Shown in pieces: positions 42,848 to 50,771 of a stretch of 64,000 nucleotides of DNA (the stretch's first letter is position 1; each line of letters opens with the position of its first letter). The translations under genes were made by a program, and so were the position numbers. This DNA is from Amorphoplanes friuliensis DSM 7358 (lineage in GTDB: Bacteria > Actinomycetota > Actinomycetes > Mycobacteriales > Micromonosporaceae): positions 755,501 through 819,500 of the forward strand of contig NC_022657.1 of NCBI RefSeq assembly GCF_000494755.1, read 5' to 3'. The notes beneath the pieces are model-generated. The model was not told where the DNA came from and made no database searches. It was given only the letters and a program-made list of their open reading frames with translations.

Positions 42848-43638
42848 TCGGCAGCCACGACTTCCTCATGATCACGCTCGACACCCTGCGCTACGACGTG
42901 GCGGCCGAGCTGGCAGCCGCGGGACGGACCCCCGAGCTGGCCAAGGTGCTGCCCGGTGGCCGGTGGGAACGCCGGCACTCGCCGGCCAGCTTCACCTACG
43001 CGGCACACCACGCCTTTTTTGCCGGCTTCCTGCCCACGCCGCAGGAGCCCGGACGCCACGACCGGCTCTTCGCCGCCGCCTTCCCCGGCTCCGAGACGGC
43101 CGGCGACACCACCTGGGTCTTCGACGCACCGGACCTGCCCACCGCGCTCGCCGCGGCCGGATATCACACGGTCTGTCTGGGCGGTGTCGGCTTTTTCAAC
43201 CGGCGCAGCCCGCTCGGCGCCGTCCTGCCCGGCCTCTTCACCGAGGCTCACTGGGAGCCGGAGTTCGGTGTGACCGCGCCCGCCGGCCTCGATGCCCAGC
43301 TCGACCGGCTGGGCGAGGTCATCGAGCGAGTTCCCGGCGAGCGCCCGCTCTTCACGTTCCTCAACGTGTCGTCGCTGCACCAGCCCAACAAGCACTACCT
43401 GCCCGGCGCCGACGACGACAGCGTCGCCAGCCACGCCGCCGCCCTCGAATATGTGGACGGCCGGCTGCCACGGCTCTTCGCCCAGCTCACCGGGCGGGGC
43501 CGGCCCGTCTTTGTGATCATGTGCTCGGACCACGGCACGGCGTACGGCGAGGACGGCCACACCGGGCACCGCATCGGCCACGAGGTCGTCTGGACGGTGC
43601 CCTACGCACACTTCGAGCTGCACCCGGAGGAATGGTGA
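42835..43638 (+). CDS. STM4013/SEN3800-family hydrolase (alkaline phosphatase superfamily)
   Basis: Cytoplasmic (no signal peptide) metal-dependent hydrolase of 267 residues. The metal motif of the alkaline phosphatase/sulfatase fold appears as MITLDTLRYDVA at the N-terminus and as VIMCSDHGTAYGEDGHTGHRIGHE near the C-terminus. Substrates in this fold are phosphate, phosphonate or sulfate esters. It overlaps STM4014 by 13 bases and the radical SAM gene by four, so production is tightly coupled. Confidence 0.88.
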   Translation: MRQLIGSHDFLMITLDTLRYDVAAELAAAGRTPELAKVLPGGRWERRHSPASFTYAAHHAFFAGFLPTPQEPGRHDRLFAAAFPGSETAGDTTWVFDAPDLPTALAAAGYHTVCLGGVGFFNRRSPLGAVLPGLFTEAHWEPEFGVTAPAGLDAQLDRLGEVIERVPGERPLFTFLNVSSLHQPNKHYLPGADDDSVASHAAALEYVDGRLPRLFAQLTGRGRPVFVIMCSDHGTAYGEDGHTGHRIGHEVVWTVPYAHFELHPEEW

Positions 43639-44942
43639 CCGACGGTTCCCCGTACCAGGGCTACCTGTACGCGTACCCGCACAAGACGGCGTACCGGCAG
43701 CTGGATCCGCGCCCGGCGCTGGCCGACGTGTGGAGCCGCGAGCAGACCGAGGCGCTGTTCCTCTACGTGCACCTGCCGTTCTGCGAGATGCGCTGCGGCT
43801 TCTGCAACCTCTTCACCCGCTCGAACGCACCCGCCGAGCAGGTCACGGCGTACCTCGCCCAGCTGCGCCGGCAGGCCGTCCAGGTCGCCGACGCGCTGGG
43901 CGAGCGGGCCGGCTTCGCGCGAGCGGCTTTCGGGGGCGGCACGCCGACCTACCTGTCCGCCGACGAGCTGACCGAGTTGTTCGAGATCGCCACGGGCACG
44001 ATGGGCGTCTCGCTGCCGGGCGTTCCGCTGTCGGTCGAGACGTCACCGGCCACCGCCACGCCGGACCGGCTCGCGGTGCTGGCCGCGTACGGGACGACCC
44101 GGGTGAGCATGGGCGTGCAGAGCTTCCTGGACGCGGAGGCCCGAGCCGCGGGACGCCCGCAGCGCCGCACCGAGGTGGAGCAGGCGCTGGGCGCGATCCG
44201 CGACGCCGCCGTGCCGATCCTCAACGTCGACCTGATCTACGGCATCGACGGCCAGACCGCCGCGACCTGGGCGCAGAGCCTCACGGCCGCGCTGGAGTGG
44301 TCACCCGAGGAGCTGTACCTCTACCCGCTGTACGTCCGCCCGCTGACCGGGCTGGGCCGGCGGGCGCACACCCGCGACGACTGGGACGTCCAGCGGCAGA
44401 GCCTCTACCAGCAGGCGGTGGAGACGCTGACCGCGGCCGGATACCGGCAGGAGTCGATGCGACAGTTCCGCCGGGCCGATGTGGCCGACCCGGACGGCCC
44501 GGACTACTGCTGCCAGGACGACGGCATGGTCGGGCTGGGCTGCGGCGCCCGGTCCTACACGACGCAGCTGCACTACTCCTTCGACTACGCGGTGAGCGTG
44601 CCGCAGGTGCGGGCGGTGCTCGACGACTACCTGAGCCGCCCGGCCGGCGACTTCGCGTGGGCGGAGTTCGGTTTTGCCCTCGACGACGCCGAGCAGCGGC
44701 GCCGCTGGCTGCTCAAGTCGTTGCTGCGCGCGGTGGGCGTCGACGAGGCGGCCTACCTGGCGCGGTTCGGCTCGCTGCCGGCGCAGGACTTCCCGCAGCT
44801 GGCCGAGCTGACCGATCGCGGGCTGGCGACCGACGGCGGGTTGCGGCTGACCGCGGCCGGTCTGGCCCGCTCCGACGCCATCGGCCCGTGGCTGGTCTCC
44901 GGTGCGGTCCGCCGGGCGATGGACGGGTACGTGCTGCAGTGA
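43635..44942 (+). CDS. STM4012-family radical SAM protein (HemN-like)
   Basis: Radical SAM enzyme of 435 residues. The cluster motif CEMRCGFC has Cys50, Cys54 and Cys57 within YVHLPFCEMRCGFC, closely like HemN/HemW. It is followed by the SAM-binding GGGTPTYLSADEL, VETSPATATPDRL and VSMGVQSFLDAEA motifs and a HemN-C-like winged end. It is not coproporphyrinogen oxidase itself by context. I use the GTG at 43635, which overlaps the previous stop (GTGA); an ATG at 43632 is too close to the GGAGG. Confidence 0.9.
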   Translation: MTDGSPYQGYLYAYPHKTAYRQLDPRPALADVWSREQTEALFLYVHLPFCEMRCGFCNLFTRSNAPAEQVTAYLAQLRRQAVQVADALGERAGFARAAFGGGTPTYLSADELTELFEIATGTMGVSLPGVPLSVETSPATATPDRLAVLAAYGTTRVSMGVQSFLDAEARAAGRPQRRTEVEQALGAIRDAAVPILNVDLIYGIDGQTAATWAQSLTAALEWSPEELYLYPLYVRPLTGLGRRAHTRDDWDVQRQSLYQQAVETLTAAGYRQESMRQFRRADVADPDGPDYCCQDDGMVGLGCGARSYTTQLHYSFDYAVSVPQVRAVLDDYLSRPAGDFAWAEFGFALDDAEQRRRWLLKSLLRAVGVDEAAYLARFGSLPAQDFPQLAELTDRGLATDGGLRLTAAGLARSDAIGPWLVSGAVRRAMDGYVLQ

Positions 44943-45820
44943 ACCTGTCGATCCTCTACCGGGGCCCGCTCGCCAGCTGCAACTACGACTGCCCGTACTG
45001 CCCTTTCGCCAAGCGCGTCGACCCGCCGGAGCTGCTGCGCGCCGACCGGGCCGCCCTGGAACGCTTCGCCGCCTGGGTCGAGGCGACCACGGACGTGCAG
45101 CTCTCGGTGCTGTTCACACCGTGGGGCGAGGGCCTGACCCGCAGCTGGTACCGCGACACGATCGTCCGCCTGTCGCACCTGCCGCACGTGGAGAGAGTGG
45201 CGATCCAGACCAACCTCGCGGCACGTGTCGACTGGCTCGCCGAGGCCGATCGCAACACCGCCGCACTGTGGACGACTTACCACCCGGGACAGATCACCCG
45301 CGAGCGGTTCCTCGAACGCTGCACCGGCCTGCGCCGGCTCGGGGTGCGGTTCTCGGTCGGCGTGGTGGGGCTCCCCGAGCATCTCGCGGAAGCACGGGCG
45401 TTGCGCGCCGACCTGCCCGACGAGGTCTACCTGTGGGTGAACGCCGCCGAGGGCCACCGCTACGACGCCGAGCAGGAGGCGCACTGGACAGCGCTCGACC
45501 CGCTCTTCGGTCACAGCGTGCGCCCGCACCTCTCCCTCGACCGGCCCTGCCACGCGGGGGAGACCGCGATCTCGGTGCAGGGTGACGGCAGCGTCCGGCG
45601 CTGTCACTTCATCGCCGAGCCCATCGGCAACCTCTACGACGGCTCGTGGCGGCCGGCCCTGCGCCCCCGGGGCTGCACCAACGCGGTGTGCGACTGCCAC
45701 ATCGGCTACGTGCACCTCAAACCGCTCGGACTGCGCGACGTCTTCGCCGGAGGTGTCCTGGAACGCATCCCGGCTGCCTGGCCCCCGCAACGCGCTACGG
45801 TTTCCGGGGCAGGTCGCTGA
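44939..45820 (+). CDS. STM4011-family radical SAM protein
   Basis: Radical SAM enzyme of 293 residues, GTG start inside the previous stop. The N-terminal motif CNYDCPYC gives Cys14, Cys18 and Cys21. Near the C-terminus further cysteines ([25 protein letters not shown]) could hold a SPASM-like auxiliary iron-sulfur cluster. Such clusters are typical of peptide- or protein-modifying radical SAM enzymes, but also of others. It closes the STM4011-4015 set; msrA starts 17 bases downstream and may share the transcript. Confidence 0.9.
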   Translation: MNLSILYRGPLASCNYDCPYCPFAKRVDPPELLRADRAALERFAAWVEATTDVQLSVLFTPWGEGLTRSWYRDTIVRLSHLPHVERVAIQTNLAARVDWLAEADRNTAALWTTYHPGQITRERFLERCTGLRRLGVRFSVGVVGLPEHLAEARALRADLPDEVYLWVNAAEGHRYDAEQEAHWTALDPLFGHSVRPHLSLDRPCHAGETAISVQGDGSVRRCHFIAEPIGNLYDGSWRPALRPRGCTNAVCDCHIGYVHLKPLGLRDVFAGGVLERIPAAWPPQRATVSGAGR

Positions 45821-45837
45821 GGAAGAGGTGCAACACG

Positions 45838-46341
45838 ATGAGCACTGAGAAGGCCGTACTGGCCGGAGGCTGTTTCTGGGGCATGCAGGACCTGATCCGC
45901 AAGCGCCCCGGGGTCGTCTCGACCCGGGTCGGCTACACGGGTGGCGAGGTCCCGAACGCCACGTACCGCAACCACGGCACGCACGCCGAGGCGATCGAGA
46001 TCGTCTTCGACCCGGCCGTCACGTCGTACCGTGACCTGCTCGAGTTCTTCTTCCAGATCCACGACCCGTCGACGCTCAACCGGCAGGGCAACGACCTGGG
46101 CGTGAGCTACCGCTCGGCGATCTTCTACACCGACGACGAGCAGAAGCGTGTCGCCCTGGACACCATCGCCGACGTCGACGCGTCGGGGCTGTGGCCGGGC
46201 AAGGTGGTCACCGAGGTGACCGCCGCCGGACCGTTCTGGGAGGCCGAGCCGGAGCACCAGGACTACCTGGAGCGCATCCCGGACGGCTACACCTGCCACT
46301 TCCCCCGCCCGGGCTGGAAGCTTCCCCGCCGCGCGGCCTGA
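45838..46341 (+). CDS. msrA: Peptide-methionine (S)-S-oxide reductase
   Basis: Repairs oxidised methionine, 167 residues. The active site GCFWG has Cys12; the family block [35 protein letters not shown] is complete over residues 26-60, and [17 protein letters not shown] follows. Start is ATG at 45838. It lies 17 bases after the STM4011 gene, so may be expressed with the iron-sulfur enzymes, which are oxygen-sensitive; that link is inference. Confidence 0.95.
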   Translation: MSTEKAVLAGGCFWGMQDLIRKRPGVVSTRVGYTGGEVPNATYRNHGTHAEAIEIVFDPAVTSYRDLLEFFFQIHDPSTLNRQGNDLGVSYRSAIFYTDDEQKRVALDTIADVDASGLWPGKVVTEVTAAGPFWEAEPEHQDYLERIPDGYTCHFPRPGWKLPRRAA

Positions 46342-46401
46342 ACCACCCATGAGGCCCGGCCGGGCCTCGACGGAAGCGGCCGGATCGCGCCGCTCAGGAC
46401 C

Positions 46402-46497
46402 AGGTCCGGCCGTGCCGAGCCGGGCTTGCCGCCCGGGACCGGGTCCGGCCGCGCCGAGCAGGGCTTGCCGCTCCGGACCGGGTTCGGCCGCGTCGAG
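46402..46497. repeat. 39-bp tandem repeat, about 2.5 copies
   Basis: A 39-base unit (beginning roughly GGTCCGGCCGYGCCGAG and ending CGGGACC/CCGGACC) occurs at 46402-46440 and 46441-46479, with a partial third copy at 46480-46497 that ends exactly at the stop codon of the sigma-factor gene. Copies differ at a few positions only. No gene is credible in this stretch. Confidence 0.8.
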
Positions 46498-47457
46498 TTA
46501 CATGAGCCCGGCGCGGGTCAGTGCGGCGTTGTCGTGGAAACGCGTCAGGCCGGCGATCTGGCCGGCTCGCAGGGTCAGCACCATCAGCCCGGCGGGGCTG
46601 CCGACCGGATCGCCGGGCTCGGCGAGCCGGCAGGCGAAGGCCGGTTGAGCGTTGGCGCCGACGGGCGTCAGCAGCAATCGGCGCGAGCCCTGCGCCTCAC
46701 CGCTGATCTTCAAGAACGCGGCGATGGCGTCGGCGCCCTGATATTCGTGCGGCGCGGGCGGCATGGCCAGCCACGCGTCATCGGTGAGCAGCGCAATCAC
46801 CGTGTCGACGTCCCGCGCGGTGAAGGCTTCCGCGAAGCGCCGCGCAAGCTCTTCCTCGTCGGCTGACAGCGCCGCGGGCTCCGGGCGCGAATCCAAGCTC
46901 GCACGGGCCCGTTGCAGCGCGCCCTTGACCGCGGTGCCCGTCGTGTCGAGCATCCGCGCCACCTCGGCGGTGTCGAAGCCGAGAACGTCACGCAGGATCA
47001 GCACGGCCGTCTGCCGGGGCGGGAGTCGCTGCAAGCCGGTGATGAACGCCAGCCCCACCGACTCTTTCGCCTCGTAGCGCGTCTCCGGGTCGAGGAGGGC
47101 ATCCGGGTACGGCTGCAGCCAGGTGATCTCACCCCACCGTGTCGGCTCGGGCGGATCGAACGGCGGGGTGGGTGCCGGTGGCAGCCGCCGCCCGGCGTCG
47201 CGGCGCACGTTGAGGCACCGGTTGGTGGCGATCCGGTAGAGCCAGGCCCGCAGCGACGCCCGGCCCTCGAAGCCGCCCAGCGACCGCCACGCCGCGAGCA
47301 GCGTCTCCTGCAGGGCGTCCTCGGCGTCCGTGAACGAGCCCAGCATCCGGTAGCAGTGCAGGTGCAGCTCCCGCCGGTGCGGTCCGACCAGCTCGCCGAA
47401 CGCCTGCTCATCTCCGGTACGGGCACGGCTGAGCAGGGAATCGGTCACGTTCTGCAT
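46498..47457 (-). CDS. ECF sigma factor with C-terminal SnoaL-like domain
   Basis: RNA polymerase sigma factor of 319 residues. Region 2 is in EQAFGELVGPHRRELHLHCYRMLGSFTDAEDALQE and WLYRIATNRCLNVRRD (spanning about 20-85); region 4 is LPPRQTAVLILRDVLGFDTAEVARML (about 150-175). The last 120 residues form an NTF2/SnoaL-like domain (EAFTARDVDTVIALLTDDAWLAMP). This is the actinobacterial SigJ/SigX5-like ECF type, where the fused domain replaces an anti-sigma factor. Start ATG at 47457. A stand-alone NTF2-like protein is encoded divergently. Confidence 0.9.
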   Translation of the reverse strand: MQNVTDSLLSRARTGDEQAFGELVGPHRRELHLHCYRMLGSFTDAEDALQETLLAAWRSLGGFEGRASLRAWLYRIATNRCLNVRRDAGRRLPPAPTPPFDPPEPTRWGEITWLQPYPDALLDPETRYEAKESVGLAFITGLQRLPPRQTAVLILRDVLGFDTAEVARMLDTTGTAVKGALQRARASLDSRPEPAALSADEEELARRFAEAFTARDVDTVIALLTDDAWLAMPPAPHEYQGADAIAAFLKISGEAQGSRRLLLTPVGANAQPAFACRLAEPGDPVGSPAGLMVLTLRAGQIAGLTRFHDNAALTRAGLM

Positions 47458-47527
47458 CGTAGGACCGTTCCGTTCGCCGGTGCGCTGGTGTCTCAACGGG
47501 GGACGGATCACTACGGAAGGGCGCCCC

Positions 47528-47899
47528 ATGATCGACGAAACGAGTCCGGCCCTGAAAGTTGCGCTGGCCCACCATCGGGCCTGGACGGCCAAGGATCTCG
47601 ACCTGGCCATGAGCTACCTCGCCGACGCCTTTGTCTGCGATGCCCCGGCCGGGCGCCTTGGGAGCAGGGACGCGTACCGGGAGTTCCTGACGCCGTTCTC
47701 CCGGATGCTGATCAGCTCGACCCTGATCGCGGGCTTCGGCGACCAGGAGCAGGCGCTGATCATGTACGACACGACAACCCCGCTGGTGGCGAGCGGTCCC
47801 GGGGCCGAGTGCCTGACCGTGCGGGACGGGCTGATCACCTACAGCCGGTTCCTCTTCGACCGTCTGCCGTTCGAGCAGGCGCGGCAGGCTAGGGCTTAG
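47528..47899 (+). CDS. NTF2/SnoaL-like protein
   Basis: Small protein of 123 residues with the NTF2-like pattern: VALAHHRAWTAKDLDLAMSYL, DAFVCDAPAGRLGSRDAYREFL and a beta-rich end with CLTVRDGLITYSRFLFD. It is divergent from the ECF sigma gene that carries a fused domain of the same fold, and is a plausible target or ligand-binding accessory. Its last 11 bases overlap the convergent reverse transcriptase gene. Function unknown. Confidence 0.8.
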   Translation: MIDETSPALKVALAHHRAWTAKDLDLAMSYLADAFVCDAPAGRLGSRDAYREFLTPFSRMLISSTLIAGFGDQEQALIMYDTTTPLVASGPGAECLTVRDGLITYSRFLFDRLPFEQARQARA

Positions 47900-49217
47900 C
47901 GAGGGCGGCCGACAGCAGCTCCTGCAGTTTGCGGGCGCGGGCCGGGTGCCGGTGCGAGACCCAGGCGACCCGGCCGGCGAGCTGCGCGGCGAAGTCGGCG
48001 TGGCCGTCACGGTTCGCCTCGGCCAGGCCGTGGGTCGCGGCGTTGTGCAGGGTGGCGCGCAACCGGTCGTAATCCTCGCGGGGTACGGCCGGGCTGCTGT
48101 TGACCACGAGTCCGGCGAGCAGTTGACGGTCCGCCTGTCCGCGTACCCGGGTCTTGGCGGGGTTGATCTCGAAGCCCTCGTCGACGGCGATGCTGTGGAC
48201 GTACGGGATGAGGTTGTGGGGGTGATCGGGGCCGGAGAAGGCCAGGTCGTCGGCGTATCGGGAGTAGTGCAGGCCGAAGCGGCCGGCGAGGCCGGTGAGC
48301 CGCCGGTCGAGGCGGAAGGCGCAGAGGTTGGCCAGCGCGGGTGAGGTCGGCGCGCCCTGCGGCAGGTGCGGGCGGCGCAGCAGCGCGGCCAGCCTCGGAT
48401 CGGGGGCGTCGCGCAGCACACGCGCGGGCGTCCGGGTTGTGGTCAGGGCGGTCAGCGCATGGGCGACCGGCTCGGGATATCCGGCGCTGCGGAAGATGCC
48501 GTAGATCCGGGCGGCGGTGACGGTCGAGAAGAACGCCCGCAGGTCGAGCCGGACGACGACCGCCTGACCGGCGTGCGAGGCGGCGAACGTGTGCACTCCG
48601 CGGCCGGGCACAAAACCGTGGGCGCGCTCGTGCACGGGCACCCGGGCCAGCACCTCGTCGAGCAGTCGCCGCTGCAGGGCCAGCAGGTGCGGTTTCGGGG
48701 CTTCGATCAACCGGTGCGGCAGCCACCTGTACCGGTAGTGCCGCAGCCGTTCGTCACGCGCGTGGCGGTTGATCTCCCGGCGGTCGGCGAACCAGTCCAG
48801 CAGGTCACCGTCGACGTCGAGGAACGCCGCCAGCTCGCCGAGATCGTTGATGGGCGGCGCGTGCCAGCGCATGCGCACGACCTGGACCGGCGTCACCCGC
48901 CGGCGCCGGATGACCGCCGGCCGGGTGATCCCCTCGAGGAAGCCGGCCAGCTCCCGCGGCCGGTCGGCCGGAGCGATCCTGTACGCCCGGAGCACCTTCA
49001 CCACGGCCCGGTCGACCCAGCGCCGCTCCCGCCCGAGCACGGCTGCCCCGGCCTTGACCATCGCCTTGCGCCGCCACCGCGTGCTGAGGAACGCGTCCGC
49101 GAGCGCCGTCGCGACCCGTGGTGCGGCGGCAGCAGCGTGCCCCGACGAAACCCGGTCGTGCCTGCGCGTTCTCGCGCGAAGCGCGGCGAGGCGCCGGCGA
49201 TGCGCTGCGGTAGTCAC
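47889..49217 (-). CDS. Reverse transcriptase, retron-like, no recognisable partner gene
   Basis: RNA-directed DNA polymerase of 442 residues. Residues 1-150 are a basic helical N-terminal extension. The RT core follows: RLIEAPKPHLLALQRRLL, HGFVPGRGVHTF, then RLDLRAFF with catalytic Asp225; LPQGAPTSPALANL at 285-298; and SRYADDLAFSG with Asp323/Asp324. The SRYADD-L-x-FSG wording and a LAGLVVN segment (367-373), where retrons usually have VTGLVVN, point to the retron/Abi branch rather than group II introns or DGRs. No maturase, endonuclease, integrase or adjacent toxin gene is seen. GTG start at 49217. All catalytic residues are intact, so it should be active. Confidence 0.9.
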   Translation of the reverse strand: MTTAAHRRRLAALRARTRRHDRVSSGHAAAAAPRVATALADAFLSTRWRRKAMVKAGAAVLGRERRWVDRAVVKVLRAYRIAPADRPRELAGFLEGITRPAVIRRRRVTPVQVVRMRWHAPPINDLGELAAFLDVDGDLLDWFADRREINRHARDERLRHYRYRWLPHRLIEAPKPHLLALQRRLLDEVLARVPVHERAHGFVPGRGVHTFAASHAGQAVVVRLDLRAFFSTVTAARIYGIFRSAGYPEPVAHALTALTTTRTPARVLRDAPDPRLAALLRRPHLPQGAPTSPALANLCAFRLDRRLTGLAGRFGLHYSRYADDLAFSGPDHPHNLIPYVHSIAVDEGFEINPAKTRVRGQADRQLLAGLVVNSSPAVPREDYDRLRATLHNAATHGLAEANRDGHADFAAQLAGRVAWVSHRHPARARKLQELLSAALAKP

Positions 49218-49288
49218 CTGTTCGCCCCGGGGTTACCCCGGAGAGACCCGTGAGGGTCAGCTCGGGACACGCTGCCACCACCGCATCG
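49198..49288 (-). ncRNA. Structured leader of the reverse transcriptase gene (possible msr/msd-like RNA)
   Basis: The 135-base gap upstream of the RT holds two perfect small hairpins, CCGGGG-TTA-CCCCGG (49227-49241) and GACCC-GTGA-GGGTC (49245-49258). An outer pairing of CGATGCG (49198-49204, inside the RT 5' end) with CGCATCG (49282-49288) could enclose them. Retron RNAs lie just there and show serial hairpins, but this is shorter than usual and GC-rich DNA gives such stems by chance. Confidence 0.22.
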
Positions 49289-49352
49289 TAGGGGGTCGTG
49301 CAAGCCGATACCCTGCATATGGGCTGCCGCCCGATCGTCAGAGTGGAGAGCC

Positions 49353-49703
49353 GTGAAGGTAAAGCTCAACAAGCGCCAGCTCCTGCTCGGGGCCGGTGTG
49401 GTCGTCCTGGTCCTGGGTGGACTGGCGGTCGGCCGGGCCTCGCAGGACGAGGGTCCGGGCACGCTCGACGACGCCGCGGTCCAGGCCTGCAACGACTTCG
49501 CCGCCGGTGAGGACGACGCCCGTTCGAAGACGCAGCGGCTGGCGCTGGCCGACCGGGTCAACAAATCCTCGGCCGAGAGCGACAACAAGACGATCGCGGA
49601 GAGGGGCGCGGCGATGGGCCGCAGCGCGAACGACAGCACGAAGGTGTGGCGGGCCGACGCCGACGCCTTCACCAAGGCGTGCCGGGACGCCGGCTGGAGT
49701 TGA
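49353..49703 (+). CDS. Small membrane-anchored exported protein, unknown
   Basis: Hypothetical protein of 116 residues. One N-terminal membrane segment (LLLGAGVVVLVLGGLAVG, 10-27) is followed by a charged, helical outside domain with two cysteines (AVQACNDF and FTKACRDAGWS), probably a disulfide. GTG start with GGAG upstream. It is divergent from the reverse transcriptase gene across 135 bases, so they might share regulation; no family or function is recognised. Confidence 0.65.
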   Translation: MKVKLNKRQLLLGAGVVVLVLGGLAVGRASQDEGPGTLDDAAVQACNDFAAGEDDARSKTQRLALADRVNKSSAESDNKTIAERGAAMGRSANDSTKVWRADADAFTKACRDAGWS

Positions 49704-49773
49704 TCCGACGGGCACCCCGAGTTTGCCGTCTCTCTGTATCGTGGCCCGGTCATCCATCGACGGGGAGTAACAC

Positions 49774-50628
49774 GTGAAGAAACTGCTCGGACTTGGTGCC
49801 GCCGCTCTTGCTGTGGGCGCGATGTCCTTCCCGGCCGCTGCTGTCGCGGCGCGGGCGGAGGGCCCCGCTCTGGTCGCCCTCACCGAGAAGGACGCCGCGA
49901 CCGGCAAGAACAAGGTCTACCCGGTGGAGCAGGGTGACCTGTCGCCGGCCGTCATCGGCGTGGCCAACAACTCCGAGGCAGCGATCGACGGTGTGGTGGT
50001 GAACATCCGGGTGCTCAACGACCTGGACCTTCCGCGCACATTCAGTAACTGTGCGTACTACGACGACAGTAACCTCGAGGGCGCCTGGTGCGAGTTCGAC
50101 ACCGAGCTCGCCGCCGGTAAGACCTACGCGATCGCGGACTCGCTCGTGAAGGTTGCGCCTGACGCGGTCCAGGAGAACATCAGCGCCATCATCCACCACT
50201 GGATCACGGCCGATGCGGCCAAGGAGCAGGGCGGCATCGAGGCGCTGGCCAAGCGGGACAGCCGTACGGACGAGTCGGCCCCGGGCACCCAGGGTCCGGT
50301 TGCGCTCGAGGAGCGGGAGCTCCCGCTGCCCGGCACGCTCACCCCGCTCGGCTTCGCGTACGTGAAGCTGCCGCCGACGCCGACCACGACGCCTACCGCC
50401 ACCCCGACCGCCACGCCGACTGCCACCCCGACCGCCACGCCCACCGGCTCGCCGACCGCGACGCCGACCTCCACCGAGGGTGCGGCCGCGGGTGGTGGCG
50501 ACGGTGGCGGCCTTCCCGTCACGGGAGCCAAGGCTGCGACCGTGGCCGGCGCCGGTGTTGCACTCCTGCTGGCCGGTGGTGCCGGTTACGTGGTGGCCCG
50601 CCGTCGCCGGACGCGTTTTGTCGCCTGA
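49774..50628 (+). CDS. LPXTG-anchored cell-wall surface protein
   Basis: Exported protein of 284 residues. A signal peptide (KKLLGLGAAALAVGAMSFPAAAVAA) precedes a globular domain of about 150 residues with two cysteines. A Pro/Thr-rich spacer (repeated T-P-T-A) follows, and then a complete sortase signal: LPVTG, hydrophobic helix and RRRRTR tail. It is thus covalently attached to peptidoglycan; no sortase gene is in the window. GTG start with GGGGAG upstream. A strong terminator follows 12 bases after the stop. Confidence 0.85.
   Translation: MKKLLGLGAAALAVGAMSFPAAAVAARAEGPALVALTEKDAATGKNKVYPVEQGDLSPAVIGVANNSEAAIDGVVVNIRVLNDLDLPRTFSNCAYYDDSNLEGAWCEFDTELAAGKTYAIADSLVKVAPDAVQENISAIIHHWITADAAKEQGGIEALAKRDSRTDESAPGTQGPVALEERELPLPGTLTPLGFAYVKLPPTPTTTPTATPTATPTATPTATPTGSPTATPTSTEGAAAGGGDGGGLPVTGAKAATVAGAGVALLLAGGAGYVVARRRRTRFVA
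50371..50475 (+). repeat. Pro-Thr spacer repeat within the LPXTG gene
   Basis: Twelve-base units close to ACCCCGACCGCC encode T-P-T-A repeats, the wall-spanning spacer. Repeats of this kind can vary in number between strains by slippage. Confidence 0.75.
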
Positions 50629-50640
50629 ACCCAGCACGTC

Positions 50641-50677
50641 GAGCCGCCCCGGGACAGCACACGTCCCGGGGCGGCTC
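50641..50677 (+). terminator. Terminator of the LPXTG gene
   Basis: GAGCCGCCCCGGGAC (50641-50655) pairs perfectly over 15 bp with 50663-50677 around a seven-base loop, followed by the T-rich CTTGTTGT. Confidence 0.9.
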
Positions 50678-50771
50678 CTTGTTGTGCGTCCCCGAGCCAG
50701 GGCGGGTTGACACGGGTCGATGGATGGACTGGTGTGAGGCAACAACATCCTTCGATGTCGCAGGAGGTTCG

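Noticed and set aside
46349..46648. Plus-strand open frame through the 39-bp repeat encoding a periodic 13-residue peptide
   Set aside because: The periodicity comes from the repeat length being divisible by three; it runs antisense into the sigma gene and has no ribosome-binding site.
47889..49217. Group II intron or diversity-generating retroelement
   Set aside because: No maturase/endonuclease domain, no intron ends, and no template/variable repeat pair found near the RT.
50371..50475. Possible CRISPR-like short repeats
   Set aside because: They are continuous 12-base coding repeats of Thr-Pro without spacers.
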